Source: CBDCWO01 sp965223405
GTDB taxonomy: Bacteria > Bacteroidota > Bacteroidia > Chitinophagales > Saprospiraceae
Reading direction: 5' to 3'
NCBI GenBank assembly: GCA_965223405.1
Contig: CBDCWO010000006.1
Span: 6,262,001-6,326,000, forward strand
DNA length: 64,000 nt
Of this stretch, positions 45,207 to 54,208 are shown piece by piece. Below the pieces are notes generated by a model. It did no database searches. It was not told the DNA's origin and saw only the letters and a program-made list of their open reading frames with translations. Positions within the stretch are counted from its first letter, which is position 1; each line of letters opens with the position of its first letter. A program made the position numbers and the translations under genes.

Positions 45207-46334
45207 TCAAAATTCAATAGTAAACAAAACCAGCAAAGAGTTTTCACCATCCTGTAGATTATCTAATTTGAATTTCGAGGCATAGCTTTTATTTTTTGCC
45301 AAATATTCTTTAAAATTAGATGGCAAAACTATAAGTATAAAGGTATTTTCGTCCCACATCCCTTTTAATAGTCCTCTGGGTAAGGCGGTGGAGTTTGGCG
45401 AGCACTGAACTTGATTTTTATCCTTAGAGTGAATAAAATATTCCTCTGTTCTATCAAAATTAAAGGAGGCGGCGAAGTATTCTCTGGTATGAATTAAATC
45501 GCCAAGTAAAAGTATCCTTTCCCTCTGCTGCATCAAAGAATAGACCTCATAGATATCGGTTTCTGTGCGATCTTGCTCGCTCAAGCTGTACTCACCAAAA
45601 TCCAAATAGTATTTTGTTCGAAATTCTTCGTTGTCGAAAGTATAAATATTCTGGTCGAATGGTTTACAATAGACTTGCTCGAAGTTTTCTCGACTAATTG
45701 GGTTAAATACACCTAGTCTAAAATGGTCATACCTCGGCAAAGGAAGGAATTCCTCAAGTAATTCAAATTCAATATCATATATTTTGTACGAGAATAAGGC
45801 TTTATTATGATCTCGACTGCATTGACTATATACAATCCATTGATTATTTTCTAATTTATCAAAGTAACGCATGCATAAACTTTTGTCAAAGCTTTCAATA
45901 TTATTTAAATTCTTATCATAAGTTGAAAACCTCTTAAGACTGTAATCATATAAAAGTATCGAATTATCTAACTTATCAATGTAAAAATCTAAAGGCATGA
46001 GGCATTCACCAGGTCCTTTACCAGTTTTCAAATGGTTAATATATGCACCTTTCTCACTAAATACCAAAAGAGTACTTCTAAGCATTTTATCCAGGATATA
46101 AATTTTATTATCAAACCTTTCGATGCGATTCACATACCCAAATATGCTGCTGTCATTGGATTCCAATCGAATGACATCTACAATTTCAACCGATTCAAAG
46201 GTATCTTGCATATTGATGTCCAATATCTTATATTCAACATCATTTTTTTGTGTGGAGCAACAAATAAAAAAAGTAGCGCAAAGGAACAAGAGATAGGGGA
46301 TCAAATTATAAACTTGAAGGTATACCCTGTTCAT
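45207..46334 (-). CDS. 6-bladed beta-propeller lipoprotein (BF3164-like), second
   Basis: 375 residues from the ATG at 46334, which gives a clean lipobox leader (FFICC); an upstream in-frame ATG at 46394 would put 20 polar residues first. Blade motifs include DNKIYILDKMLRSTLLVFSEKG, KTGKGPGECLMPLDFYID, FDQNIYTFDNEEFRTKYYLDFG and the family end NSLLVLFTIEF. Surface or periplasmic lipoprotein of unknown ligand. Same strand and family as the gene at 42815 and the remnant between them, so the region looks like a local duplication array. Confidence 0.82.
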   Translation of the reverse strand: MNRVYLQVYNLIPYLLFLCATFFICCSTQKNDVEYKILDINMQDTFESVEIVDVIRLESNDSSIFGYVNRIERFDNKIYILDKMLRSTLLVFSEKGAYINHLKTGKGPGECLMPLDFYIDKLDNSILLYDYSLKRFSTYDKNLNNIESFDKSLCMRYFDKLENNQWIVYSQCSRDHNKALFSYKIYDIEFELLEEFLPLPRYDHFRLGVFNPISRENFEQVYCKPFDQNIYTFDNEEFRTKYYLDFGEYSLSEQDRTETDIYEVYSLMQQRERILLLGDLIHTREYFAASFNFDRTEEYFIHSKDKNQVQCSPNSTALPRGLLKGMWDENTFILIVLPSNFKEYLAKNKSYASKFKLDNLQDGENSLLVLFTIEF

Positions 46335-46537
46335 ATTGTTCTCATGCTGGTTGAGTAGAAGGATTCCCAATATCGGATTAATCTCAAAGTACAATTTCTA
46401 AATTGGAAATCCACCATTTAGTGCAATTTCCTAAACTTTCTTGTTTAAGGGAATAGGAAGTCATCGTGCCACTCGGCAAGATCTGTGTTCTGTTTCCATG
46501 ACCAACAATTAAATTATTGCTTCCGTATTGCTCAACA

Positions 46538-46567
46538 CAGATCCCGAACATTTGCTGCTTAGGCAGC
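46538..46567. repeat. 30-bp dispersed repeat, copy 2
   Basis: Identical to 45061-45090, same orientation. Confidence 0.85.
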
Positions 46568-46719
46568 AAATTTCGGGATGACCTACACTTTGAATTAGAG
46601 ACCGGTTGACGGGGATCGGCTTTGCCCACTGAAACCCTGGGCGTAAGAGGGTGATCGGTGTGAAAGAGTTGTGAGTTGGGAGTTGTGAGTTGTGTGACAA
46701 TGCCTAAAATGATAATGCC

Positions 46720-46787
46720 TAAATAAGGTTGACCGTTTTTCAACTTATAATTTATGTGGAATTGTGTAACTGCTTTGCCTGCCATAG
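46720..46787. repeat. 67-bp direct repeat, copy 2
   Basis: Matches 42331-42397 with one inserted A. The gap 46335-47134 holds this, the 30-bp repeat and a GAGTTGTGAG tract (46672-46696). A reverse-strand frame across 46384-46785 arises from these repeats and is not accepted as a gene. Confidence 0.9.
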
Positions 46788-47134
46788 TATTGGCGAAGGA
46801 AGGCTTTGGTTACTGTTTCATTCCTCGCAATATCCGTTACCCTCTACTCATAACTCCATTTCATATTCGATTTATATATACGGATCAATTTCTTAACCTA
46901 TATTTGTGGACTTTTGGAATTAATGATCAAAGAATTTGTTCATAGAAAATACGCCGATGAAAGATGCGTTTATTAAGATATGCTAAGATTCACCCATGTT
47001 ATTGTTCCATAGAGTGATTTATTTTAATCCGCTTTTTACAAGGTCAACAATCTTTCTGATTCGATGGGATTAACGAAAAGTGAGGCTGAATAGCAGATTG
47101 GCACAAATTGATATCAAGAAATAATTCTAATCTA

Positions 47135-49969
47135 ATGTATAGGATGCAAAAATATGTACTTTCTACCTTGTTGATTTTTTGGGTGTTCAGGCTGGATGCC
47201 ACCGTAAAATCTGTAGAATTTACTTCCAAAGAAGTCGTTTTAAATGGTAAAAATTGGGGAAAAACAGGTTCTTATGAACTCTGGAAAGGTAGAGTGACTT
47301 TTAGTTTTGATCCGGTTAATAAATCCAATCAAAATATCACGGACATTACTCTAGCCGAGCAAAATGATGAGGGTCAGGTGGAAGCAAATGCTAACATTGT
47401 AGTTCTTAAACCCACCGATATGTCCAAGGCTAGCGGAGTAGGTTTGGTAGAGGTGAGCAACCGGGGAAGAAAATTTGCGCTCAGCACTTTCAATTTAGCC
47501 ACTGCCCCTCTATCAGCTGGAGATGAAGAAGCTTTCGGCGATGGACTGCTCATGGAACAAGGCTTGGTTTTAGTATGGGTCGGATGGCAATTTGATGTTC
47601 CTGAACAAGATGACCTCTTGCGGTTAGTTGTTCCAGTGGCCAAACAAAAGAATAAACTGCCAATCCAGGGATTTGCACGCAGCGATTGGGTGGTCGACGA
47701 CAGTACCCAAGTGCTGGGTTTAGGACATCACCGTCAAATACCCTACCCCGCTATAAGCCTCACCAGCCAACTTCATTCTCTTACCAGAAGGGAAGGAAGG
47801 GATGCTCCCAGAATCAATATTCCCCGTTCCAATTGGAAATTCGGCAAAATCGATGGAGATAGTTTGATTTCTAGTCCAAATCACATTTATATGGAATCAG
47901 GATTTGAACCGGGGTATATCTATGAATTGGTATACATGGTACAAGATCCACCTATTGTTGGACTCGGACTGGGTGCAATTAGAGATATAATGTCCTATAT
48001 GAAGTACAATGACGATTGCGAATTTAAAGTTTCCTATGGCATTGCCGCTGGAACATCACAAACCGGCCGTTTTCTGCGTCATTTTATCTATCAGGGTTTC
48101 AATCGTGATGAATACTCCAATGAGGTCTACGACGGCATGATGATCATGACGGCAGGTGCCGGACGAGGATCTTTCAATCATCGGTTTGGTCAACCTTCCA
48201 GAGATGCCCACCGATATTCCGCATTCTTTTATCCCACCGATATTTTCCCATTCAGTAGTCGGTCATTAAAGGATTCGGTATCAAACTCTATAGATGGCTT
48301 ATTTCAACGTACCAAGGACTTAAATCAAAATATTAAAATCTTCTATGTGAATACCGGTTATGAATACTGGGGTCGCTCTGCCAGCCTAATTCATACCGAT
48401 CCCTATGGTTCCAAGGATGTGCAAACTTACCCTAATGAAAGGATATATCATCTGGCAAGTGCCCAACATTATCAGCAAGGAATTCCCCAAATGAATAAAA
48501 ACTGGGAAGGTGGAATCATAAAGGGAAATCCTATCAACCTCAAAGTAAACTACCGTTCTTTACTTGTGAGTCTGGTGGCATGGGTTAAAGATAATCAACC
48601 TCCTCCAGCCAGTCGATATCCTACAATTAAGAATAAAACACTGGTTCCTCTGAGCAGTTATACACTCCCTTATATTCCCGGAATAAAGAAGCCAGCTGTT
48701 GTCCATCATCCCTACCGGGTTGAATACGGAAGAGGTTGGGGTCGGGGTGTAATATCGAATCAACCTCCTCAGGTAGGTGCGCCATTTAAGGTATTGGTTC
48801 CACAAACAGATGAGTTTGGTAATGAATTGGGAGGCATTCGCAATCCGGAAGTTGAAATACCTCTGGCCACATATACGCCATGGAGTTTTAGGGGTAACAT
48901 AAAGTCAAATCCTCAGGAACTTGGTAATTTTGTCGGATATTTCATTCCATTAAGTGTAAACAAAACCAACGAGACAGTTTACCTTGATTCACGTCCTACA
49001 CTTACCCAATTATATAATTCTTTCGACAGTTATTTACATCAGGTAGAAGCTTACACAGATAGTCTAATTGGCGATGGTTACTTATTATCCAGAGACAAAT
49101 CACGGATTCTGACACATTGTAGCAATCTTTGGAATTTCATATTTATGAATTATCATGACAACCAAAATAAAAACACGATCACCAGAGGGCCAGAGAAAGG
49201 ACATTTGATGATAATCGGAGGTGGTCAGGTCGGGTCGAAAATATACCAAAAAATTGCAGATTTAATGGGAGGATTCAATATGCCATTAGTAGTATTTCCT
49301 ACCGCTGCGGGTGACAATTACTTGTCTGAAGATCCTAAATTTGACCGGATCAAACAGCGATTTAGCGATGCCGGCTTTAGTGATGTCACAGTATTGCACA
49401 CCCGATCCAAAGAGGAAGCGAACAGTGAAAAATTCACCCGTCCGATCACCAAAGCCAGGGGCATTTTTTTTACCGGTGGTCGCCAGTGGAGATTGGCAGA
49501 TTCTTATTTAGGCACCCAAACAGAAACCGAAATAAAGAATCTTTTGAATCGAGGCGGTGTAGTAGCCGGATCCAGCGCAGGCGCCACGATACAGGGTTCT
49601 TTCTTGGCCAGGGGGGATACTAAAACCAATACGATTATGGTCGGTGACCATCAGGAGGGATTTGGATTACTCAGCAATTCTGCTATTGACCAGCATGTCC
49701 TGGCCCGTAACCGTTCCTTTGATATGTTTACTATTTTGGAGCATGACCCCACCTTATTGGGAATATCCATTGATGAAGGAACTGCGTTGTGGGTGCATCA
49801 AAATGTAGGTCAGGTGATTGGCACCAGCTACGCCTTATTTTATGATGGAAAAATGTGGAATCAAGACAAACAGATGTATATTTATAATCATCCTTTGGAT
49901 AGGAAATTCTATATGCTTAAAGCAGGCCAAAAGTATGATCTTGAAAAACGAATAATCTTAAAGGATTAA
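47135..49969 (+). CDS. Fusion of an alpha/beta-hydrolase (Abhydrolase_10-like) and a cyanophycinase-like S51 domain
   Basis: 944 residues from the ATG at 47135 (a TTG at 47108 is the alternative), with an N-terminal leader. Residues about 25-640 resemble the 'alpha/beta hydrolase domain' family, with a nucleophile candidate in GTSQTG near residue 310. Residues about 688-944 form a peptidase S51/cyanophycinase domain: MIIGGGQVG, the GGRQWRLADS oxyanion region, catalytic Ser in GSSAGA (Ser814) and the DQHVLARNRSFD histidine. Both active sites look intact. A secreted enzyme attacking a polyamide or a related ester/amide polymer is inferred. It lies 16 nt upstream of an M19 dipeptidase. Confidence 0.82.
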   Translation: MYRMQKYVLSTLLIFWVFRLDATVKSVEFTSKEVVLNGKNWGKTGSYELWKGRVTFSFDPVNKSNQNITDITLAEQNDEGQVEANANIVVLKPTDMSKASGVGLVEVSNRGRKFALSTFNLATAPLSAGDEEAFGDGLLMEQGLVLVWVGWQFDVPEQDDLLRLVVPVAKQKNKLPIQGFARSDWVVDDSTQVLGLGHHRQIPYPAISLTSQLHSLTRREGRDAPRINIPRSNWKFGKIDGDSLISSPNHIYMESGFEPGYIYELVYMVQDPPIVGLGLGAIRDIMSYMKYNDDCEFKVSYGIAAGTSQTGRFLRHFIYQGFNRDEYSNEVYDGMMIMTAGAGRGSFNHRFGQPSRDAHRYSAFFYPTDIFPFSSRSLKDSVSNSIDGLFQRTKDLNQNIKIFYVNTGYEYWGRSASLIHTDPYGSKDVQTYPNERIYHLASAQHYQQGIPQMNKNWEGGIIKGNPINLKVNYRSLLVSLVAWVKDNQPPPASRYPTIKNKTLVPLSSYTLPYIPGIKKPAVVHHPYRVEYGRGWGRGVISNQPPQVGAPFKVLVPQTDEFGNELGGIRNPEVEIPLATYTPWSFRGNIKSNPQELGNFVGYFIPLSVNKTNETVYLDSRPTLTQLYNSFDSYLHQVEAYTDSLIGDGYLLSRDKSRILTHCSNLWNFIFMNYHDNQNKNTITRGPEKGHLMIIGGGQVGSKIYQKIADLMGGFNMPLVVFPTAAGDNYLSEDPKFDRIKQRFSDAGFSDVTVLHTRSKEEANSEKFTRPITKARGIFFTGGRQWRLADSYLGTQTETEIKNLLNRGGVVAGSSAGATIQGSFLARGDTKTNTIMVGDHQEGFGLLSNSAIDQHVLARNRSFDMFTILEHDPTLLGISIDEGTALWVHQNVGQVIGTSYALFYDGKMWNQDKQMYIYNHPLDRKFYMLKAGQKYDLEKRIILKD

Positions 49970-49985
49970 AAACTCGCCATAAATT

Positions 49986-51242
49986 ATGGACTCTAAGGTT
50001 AAAACTTTATTCTTTTTGGCTTTGTTAGCCATGGGATGTAATAAAAAAATGCAAACTCTAACTCGATTTTCCCCTTCAGATCCGGTTTGGAAAAAAGCTG
50101 AAATGATTGCCAAGGAAACCATCATTACGGATGGTCATGTCGATCTCCCCTACCGCTTAAAAGCACGCAATTTCAGATTGGAAAAAGAATTCCTCGGTAT
50201 CCCGATCGAGGCAGACCACGGTGACTTTGACTATGTCAGGGCGAAAAAAGGTGGATTAGATGCTCCATTTATGTCGATATTTGTTCCGGCCAGTTATCAG
50301 ACCAAAGGAGGGGCAAAAGTATTTGCTGACTCGCTGATCAATATGGTTTTGGGTATTTGCGATGTGCATCCAAATCATTTTGCTCCGGCAAATTCTCCGC
50401 AAGAAGTCGAAGCAAATTTTGCTAAAGGTATTGTGTCGCTACCGTTAGGAATGGAAAACGGTGCACCGGTTGAAGACGACCTGCGGAATGTAGCCTATTT
50501 TCATCAACGAGGTATTCGATATATTACGCTTACCCATTCCAAATGGAATCAAATCTGTGATTCCTCTTACGACCCAGAAAGAAAATGGGGAGGTTTGAGC
50601 CCATTCGGCAAACAAGTTGTCCGGGAGATGAACCGGGTGGGAATCATGGTAGACATATCCCATGTGAGCGATGAAACCTTTTATCAGGTAATGCATCTTA
50701 GCCTGGCTCCGGTAATTGCATCACATTCATCCTGCAGGTATTTCACGCCGGGATTCGAACGAAATATGTCTGATGATATGCTCAAAATGCTAGCACAGAA
50801 AAATGGGGTTATTCAAATTAATTTTGGATCCAGTTTTCTGGATAGTAATATCGAAAAACAAATGAATGAAATCCGACAGAAACTTCAAGCTCTATTAGAA
50901 GAAAAAGGACTAAATTTTGGTGATCCCGGAGCTGAAAAGGTGATTAAGGAGTTTAGAAAGGAGCATCCCGCCAGACTTTACGCCGATGTTGAAAAAGTAG
51001 CTGACCATATCGATCGCGTGGTTCAAATTGCTGGAATTAACCATGTTGGGTTTGGTTCAGACTACGACGGAGTAGGCGACTCCCTGCCCACAGGATTGAA
51101 GGATGTCAGTGCCTACCCAAACCTGATTTATGTATTGCTAAAGCGGGGATATAGCCGCGAAGATATCGAGAAGATATGTTACAAAAATGTGTGGCGGGTA
51201 TGGAATGAAGTGGAATCTGTTGCGGCCAACTGGGGAAAATAA
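49986..51242 (+). CDS. Lipoprotein M19 membrane-type dipeptidase
   Basis: 418 residues with a lipobox leader (LAMGC, Cys18). All metal ligands of renal-dipeptidase-type enzymes can be seen: HVD of TDGHVDLPYR, Glu of GMENGAP near 158, THSKWN near 183, DISHVSDE near 222 and IASHSS near 243, with the GFGSDYDGV aspartate near 357. It hydrolyses dipeptides, some members being active on D-amino-acid or beta-lactam amide bonds. Its tight spacing behind the S51 fusion suggests that it finishes products released by that enzyme. Confidence 0.9.
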   Translation: MDSKVKTLFFLALLAMGCNKKMQTLTRFSPSDPVWKKAEMIAKETIITDGHVDLPYRLKARNFRLEKEFLGIPIEADHGDFDYVRAKKGGLDAPFMSIFVPASYQTKGGAKVFADSLINMVLGICDVHPNHFAPANSPQEVEANFAKGIVSLPLGMENGAPVEDDLRNVAYFHQRGIRYITLTHSKWNQICDSSYDPERKWGGLSPFGKQVVREMNRVGIMVDISHVSDETFYQVMHLSLAPVIASHSSCRYFTPGFERNMSDDMLKMLAQKNGVIQINFGSSFLDSNIEKQMNEIRQKLQALLEEKGLNFGDPGAEKVIKEFRKEHPARLYADVEKVADHIDRVVQIAGINHVGFGSDYDGVGDSLPTGLKDVSAYPNLIYVLLKRGYSREDIEKICYKNVWRVWNEVESVAANWGK

Positions 51243-51363
51243 ACCAAACGGTAAATCCATTGTAAAATGAACTGAAACAGCATATTCTCTTTTTCCGAAA
51301 TGCTACAGATTTCCGTCGTTTAAACCATTCAGCACCAATTTGTTAAACCTCCATTATCCAATA

Positions 51364-52665
51364 TTAAATTCCCATTCCTTTGGCCATTCGGGAGGATTTT
51401 ACCGGATTCCAAGGGTCCTTATAGGAGGCCCTAAAGAAAAATTCTTTGAAGTGAGCCACGGTTCGTACCATACGTAAATAAAATCCCGTATATAATACCA
51501 TTACTGGTAAATACCAGAATAACCTTCTTTTATTCTCTGGTTTAGGAGTCAGGATCATAATGGCGAAAAACTGGAAGTAATTAGAAATCGTGTATAAAAA
51601 CAAATTCATTGGAATGACATACATAATAATGCCACTAAAATTGACCATTATATCAATAATGTAGATGTACCATTTTACGTTGAGTATTATATTGTATAAA
51701 ATGTTTTCAAGAGATGAAAGCATATTACTCCAGCGAAAATTTTGGTTTGGGTAGAAAATATCAATGTGTTTTCTTACTCTGAATCGCACAATGGATTTAT
51801 CCCACCTCAATCGTTGACGGGTTAGTTTTCGAAAGGTGTTGGGGACGGATGTCATTCCCGAAGCCATAGGCTCGAAGTACACTTTATAGCCAAGTTTTCG
51901 GATTTTTACAGTAATATCACCATCTAGACCAGGGCCAATATCCCATCCTCCTATTCGCTTGATCACATCCGCTCTGAAAGTTCCAAATGCGCCTGATATG
52001 ATCCTGTAGATACCCAAATAAGTAGTAACCATCCTCCCGGTCAGTATGACCTTAAGATATTCAATGGCCTGGAGTGATGTGGCCAGGCTTTCTTTATCAT
52101 TTCTTACTTCAAGATTACCCCCAACCGCAGCAATCCGGCTGTCGTAATAGAATGGAATCAAGGACTTTTCGACAGCATCCCGGTCGAAAGAACAATCTGC
52201 ATCAAAATGAACAATGTATTTTCCTTTAGCCATTCTCAAGGCCACATTTGCTCCTGATGCTTTACCACCCCGGACCTCATTTCTGATAAACAAATCAATC
52301 AGTCCAGCTCGCTCCAGATCCTTACCAATTATGTGGGTCTGATCATCCGAACCATCATCGACAATAATGATTTCGTAATTTCGATAGGTTTGTTCAGCTA
52401 AAGATTGGGTTAATTTATAGATATGTTTCCCTTCATTTTTTCCAGGCACAATGATCGACACCAAAGGATTTTCCAGAAAAAGGCGCTGTCGGGCTGACTC
52501 CCACTCATGACGATTGCTTTTTTGATTGATCCAACGAAAAAATAGGACTACATAATCAATCAAGACATACCGAACCAGTTCGAAGACGATGAAATACCAA
52601 AATACCCTAATCGCTTTTACCAAACCGGCAGAAGCCCAGAACTCAAGAAATTCAAAGGGATTCAT
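51364..52665 (-). CDS. Processive-type family 2 glycosyltransferase (membrane polysaccharide synthase)
   Basis: 433 residues: one or two N-terminal membrane helices, a GT-A catalytic domain and about four C-terminal helices. Motifs are DDGSDD (Asp103/104), FDADCSF (Asp155, Asp157), GLDGDIT in place of the usual G-x-E-D base region, and QRLRW (284-288), the (Q/R)xxRW signature of processive synthases such as PgaC, hyaluronan and cellulose synthases. It should polymerise a UDP-sugar and extrude the chain. It starts 1 nt after the stop of the TackOD1 gene and is the last gene of the export operon. Confidence 0.87.
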   Translation of the reverse strand: MNPFEFLEFWASAGLVKAIRVFWYFIVFELVRYVLIDYVVLFFRWINQKSNRHEWESARQRLFLENPLVSIIVPGKNEGKHIYKLTQSLAEQTYRNYEIIIVDDGSDDQTHIIGKDLERAGLIDLFIRNEVRGGKASGANVALRMAKGKYIVHFDADCSFDRDAVEKSLIPFYYDSRIAAVGGNLEVRNDKESLATSLQAIEYLKVILTGRMVTTYLGIYRIISGAFGTFRADVIKRIGGWDIGPGLDGDITVKIRKLGYKVYFEPMASGMTSVPNTFRKLTRQRLRWDKSIVRFRVRKHIDIFYPNQNFRWSNMLSSLENILYNIILNVKWYIYIIDIMVNFSGIIMYVIPMNLFLYTISNYFQFFAIMILTPKPENKRRLFWYLPVMVLYTGFYLRMVRTVAHFKEFFFRASYKDPWNPVKSSRMAKGMGI

Positions 52666-52666
52666 A

Positions 52667-54115
52667 TTAGTTTATCAAAGCTTTGATCAACTCTTCCGGC
52701 GATTCAAACCGATTCATTTGGGCTACCTCAAACTTAAGGTCTTCAGGATTGATATTCAGATTATCATGAATCAAATGTTGGATTAGATACAAAGTCCTTT
52801 CGGCTATTTCAGTCGCACGGGATGGTCGAGCACCTAACTGTGTGAAATAAAGGATAGGGCCTTCGATGCAGAGCAGGTCAAAAGAATGGATAGAGGCCTT
52901 TACAATGTTGATAATTTCAACCATAATTGAAGTATAGCGCTCATCGCCCAGGTTGCGAATGGTATTATAAAAATTCCCCCAGTGGATAGTCGTCACACAA
53001 TTGCGCCTAGCCGTGCGTTTGGACATTTCATATTTTAACATTACCATAAATACTTCCTTCGTTACAGTCCCTTTGATCTGAATTTCACGATCGCTCGCTT
53101 CGGTCCAGATTGAAGGATTCATCACCCATTCTTCTCCTTTTGTCGTAAGGTGATAAGACTTAATATTCTTTTTAAGCAAGTTGCCGATATCCGTATCCTG
53201 GTGGCAACTTGTGCATTTGGCCTTCACCTGATATTGTTGAAAACTTTCATCACACTTTTTACAGGAATACAATACTGAAGGTTTATCATAATCAACGCCA
53301 ATATGACTTAACTGGTGATCACACTTCGGACAGATCAATTCCTCGCCGGACTTTCGCAGGTAATCAGATTTAGGACCAATATTAGCACAACGAAAGTGGT
53401 GTATCAACTCTTCTTCTTCCACTTCAGCAGAATAACAGCTTGGGCAAACTTCCCGGTACATTAAAAAGCCATTGTAACATTTATTGCAAACGTGAATGCT
53501 ATCAACAAAACGACCATCCAGGAGTCCATGCTTTTCGCCTTCTTGCAATATATTCAATAGCATGCTGGGATTGTCTTGCAAATATAAATGGAGTACAGGA
53601 TAGTTATATCCTAAATTGGACATACGATCCACGCATGGAATAATATCCTTGTTTTGTCTGGAATTTAAATACCCCAGGGTATAATGAAGCATTTTTCTTT
53701 CATAAGGAAGGTCGCCAAGTTGTTGGGAAATCCGGTCTATTCTTTTTAGGATTCCTGAAGTCGTTTGAATAGCAAAAGAAAGATCTTGAAGGTCAACAAT
53801 TTCACCATCAATTGATTGTTCTAAAATAACTTGAAAAGAGGGTGCCGTTTTTAATAAAAATGTTGGTTTTAAAAATAACTGAAACTCGAAAAATGACCGA
53901 ATCCGTTTTATTTGTAAGTAAGTATAATGCGGATCGGTCGATTCAATAATGATTCCATCAAAATCTACTAATGCCATTAAAGGAAAGAAAGCGGTATCCG
54001 GAAAAAAGGCAAATGAAAAATGTCCCCCGGAGATTGAGACAATTTTACCCCCATTTTCTTTTAAATGGTTATGTGCATAATTTACTTTGCGAAGATGGCC
54101 GATTACTTTCTTCAT
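52667..54115 (-). CDS. TackOD1 zinc-ribbon protein with receiver-like N-terminus and degenerate GGDEF-like C-terminus
   Basis: 482 residues. The first 120 resemble a degenerate receiver fold (MALVDFDGIIIEST, then LKPTFLLK). Residues about 205-310 are a TackOD1-type metal-binding module with five CxxC pairs (C210/213, C224/227, C262/265, C285/288, C301/304) and the family stretch LIHHFRCANIG ... HIGVDYDKPS. Residues about 330-480 have the helix/strand order of a GGDEF domain, but IEGPILYF stands where R-x-GGDEF should be, so no cyclase activity is expected. Probably a sensor or allosteric activator of the adjacent synthase. The ligand is unknown. Confidence 0.72.
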   Translation of the reverse strand: MKKVIGHLRKVNYAHNHLKENGGKIVSISGGHFSFAFFPDTAFFPLMALVDFDGIIIESTDPHYTYLQIKRIRSFFEFQLFLKPTFLLKTAPSFQVILEQSIDGEIVDLQDLSFAIQTTSGILKRIDRISQQLGDLPYERKMLHYTLGYLNSRQNKDIIPCVDRMSNLGYNYPVLHLYLQDNPSMLLNILQEGEKHGLLDGRFVDSIHVCNKCYNGFLMYREVCPSCYSAEVEEEELIHHFRCANIGPKSDYLRKSGEELICPKCDHQLSHIGVDYDKPSVLYSCKKCDESFQQYQVKAKCTSCHQDTDIGNLLKKNIKSYHLTTKGEEWVMNPSIWTEASDREIQIKGTVTKEVFMVMLKYEMSKRTARRNCVTTIHWGNFYNTIRNLGDERYTSIMVEIINIVKASIHSFDLLCIEGPILYFTQLGARPSRATEIAERTLYLIQHLIHDNLNINPEDLKFEVAQMNRFESPEELIKALIN

Positions 54116-54208
54116 TTTTATTAGTAGTTTTGGCTTATTGGGTCTATAGTGGTATCCTTATGTACAATACAATTATCATTCCATTGAAGTCAAATAACTA
54201 ATTTAATA

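Noticed and set aside
46384..46785. Reverse-strand 133-codon open frame
   Set aside because: It runs through the 67-bp and 30-bp repeats and the GAGTTGTGAG tract, has no family resemblance, and its start (KNGQPYL) is the repeat itself.
52667..54115. Active diguanylate cyclase
   Set aside because: The GGDEF signature and its surrounding catalytic residues are absent; only the fold pattern remains.
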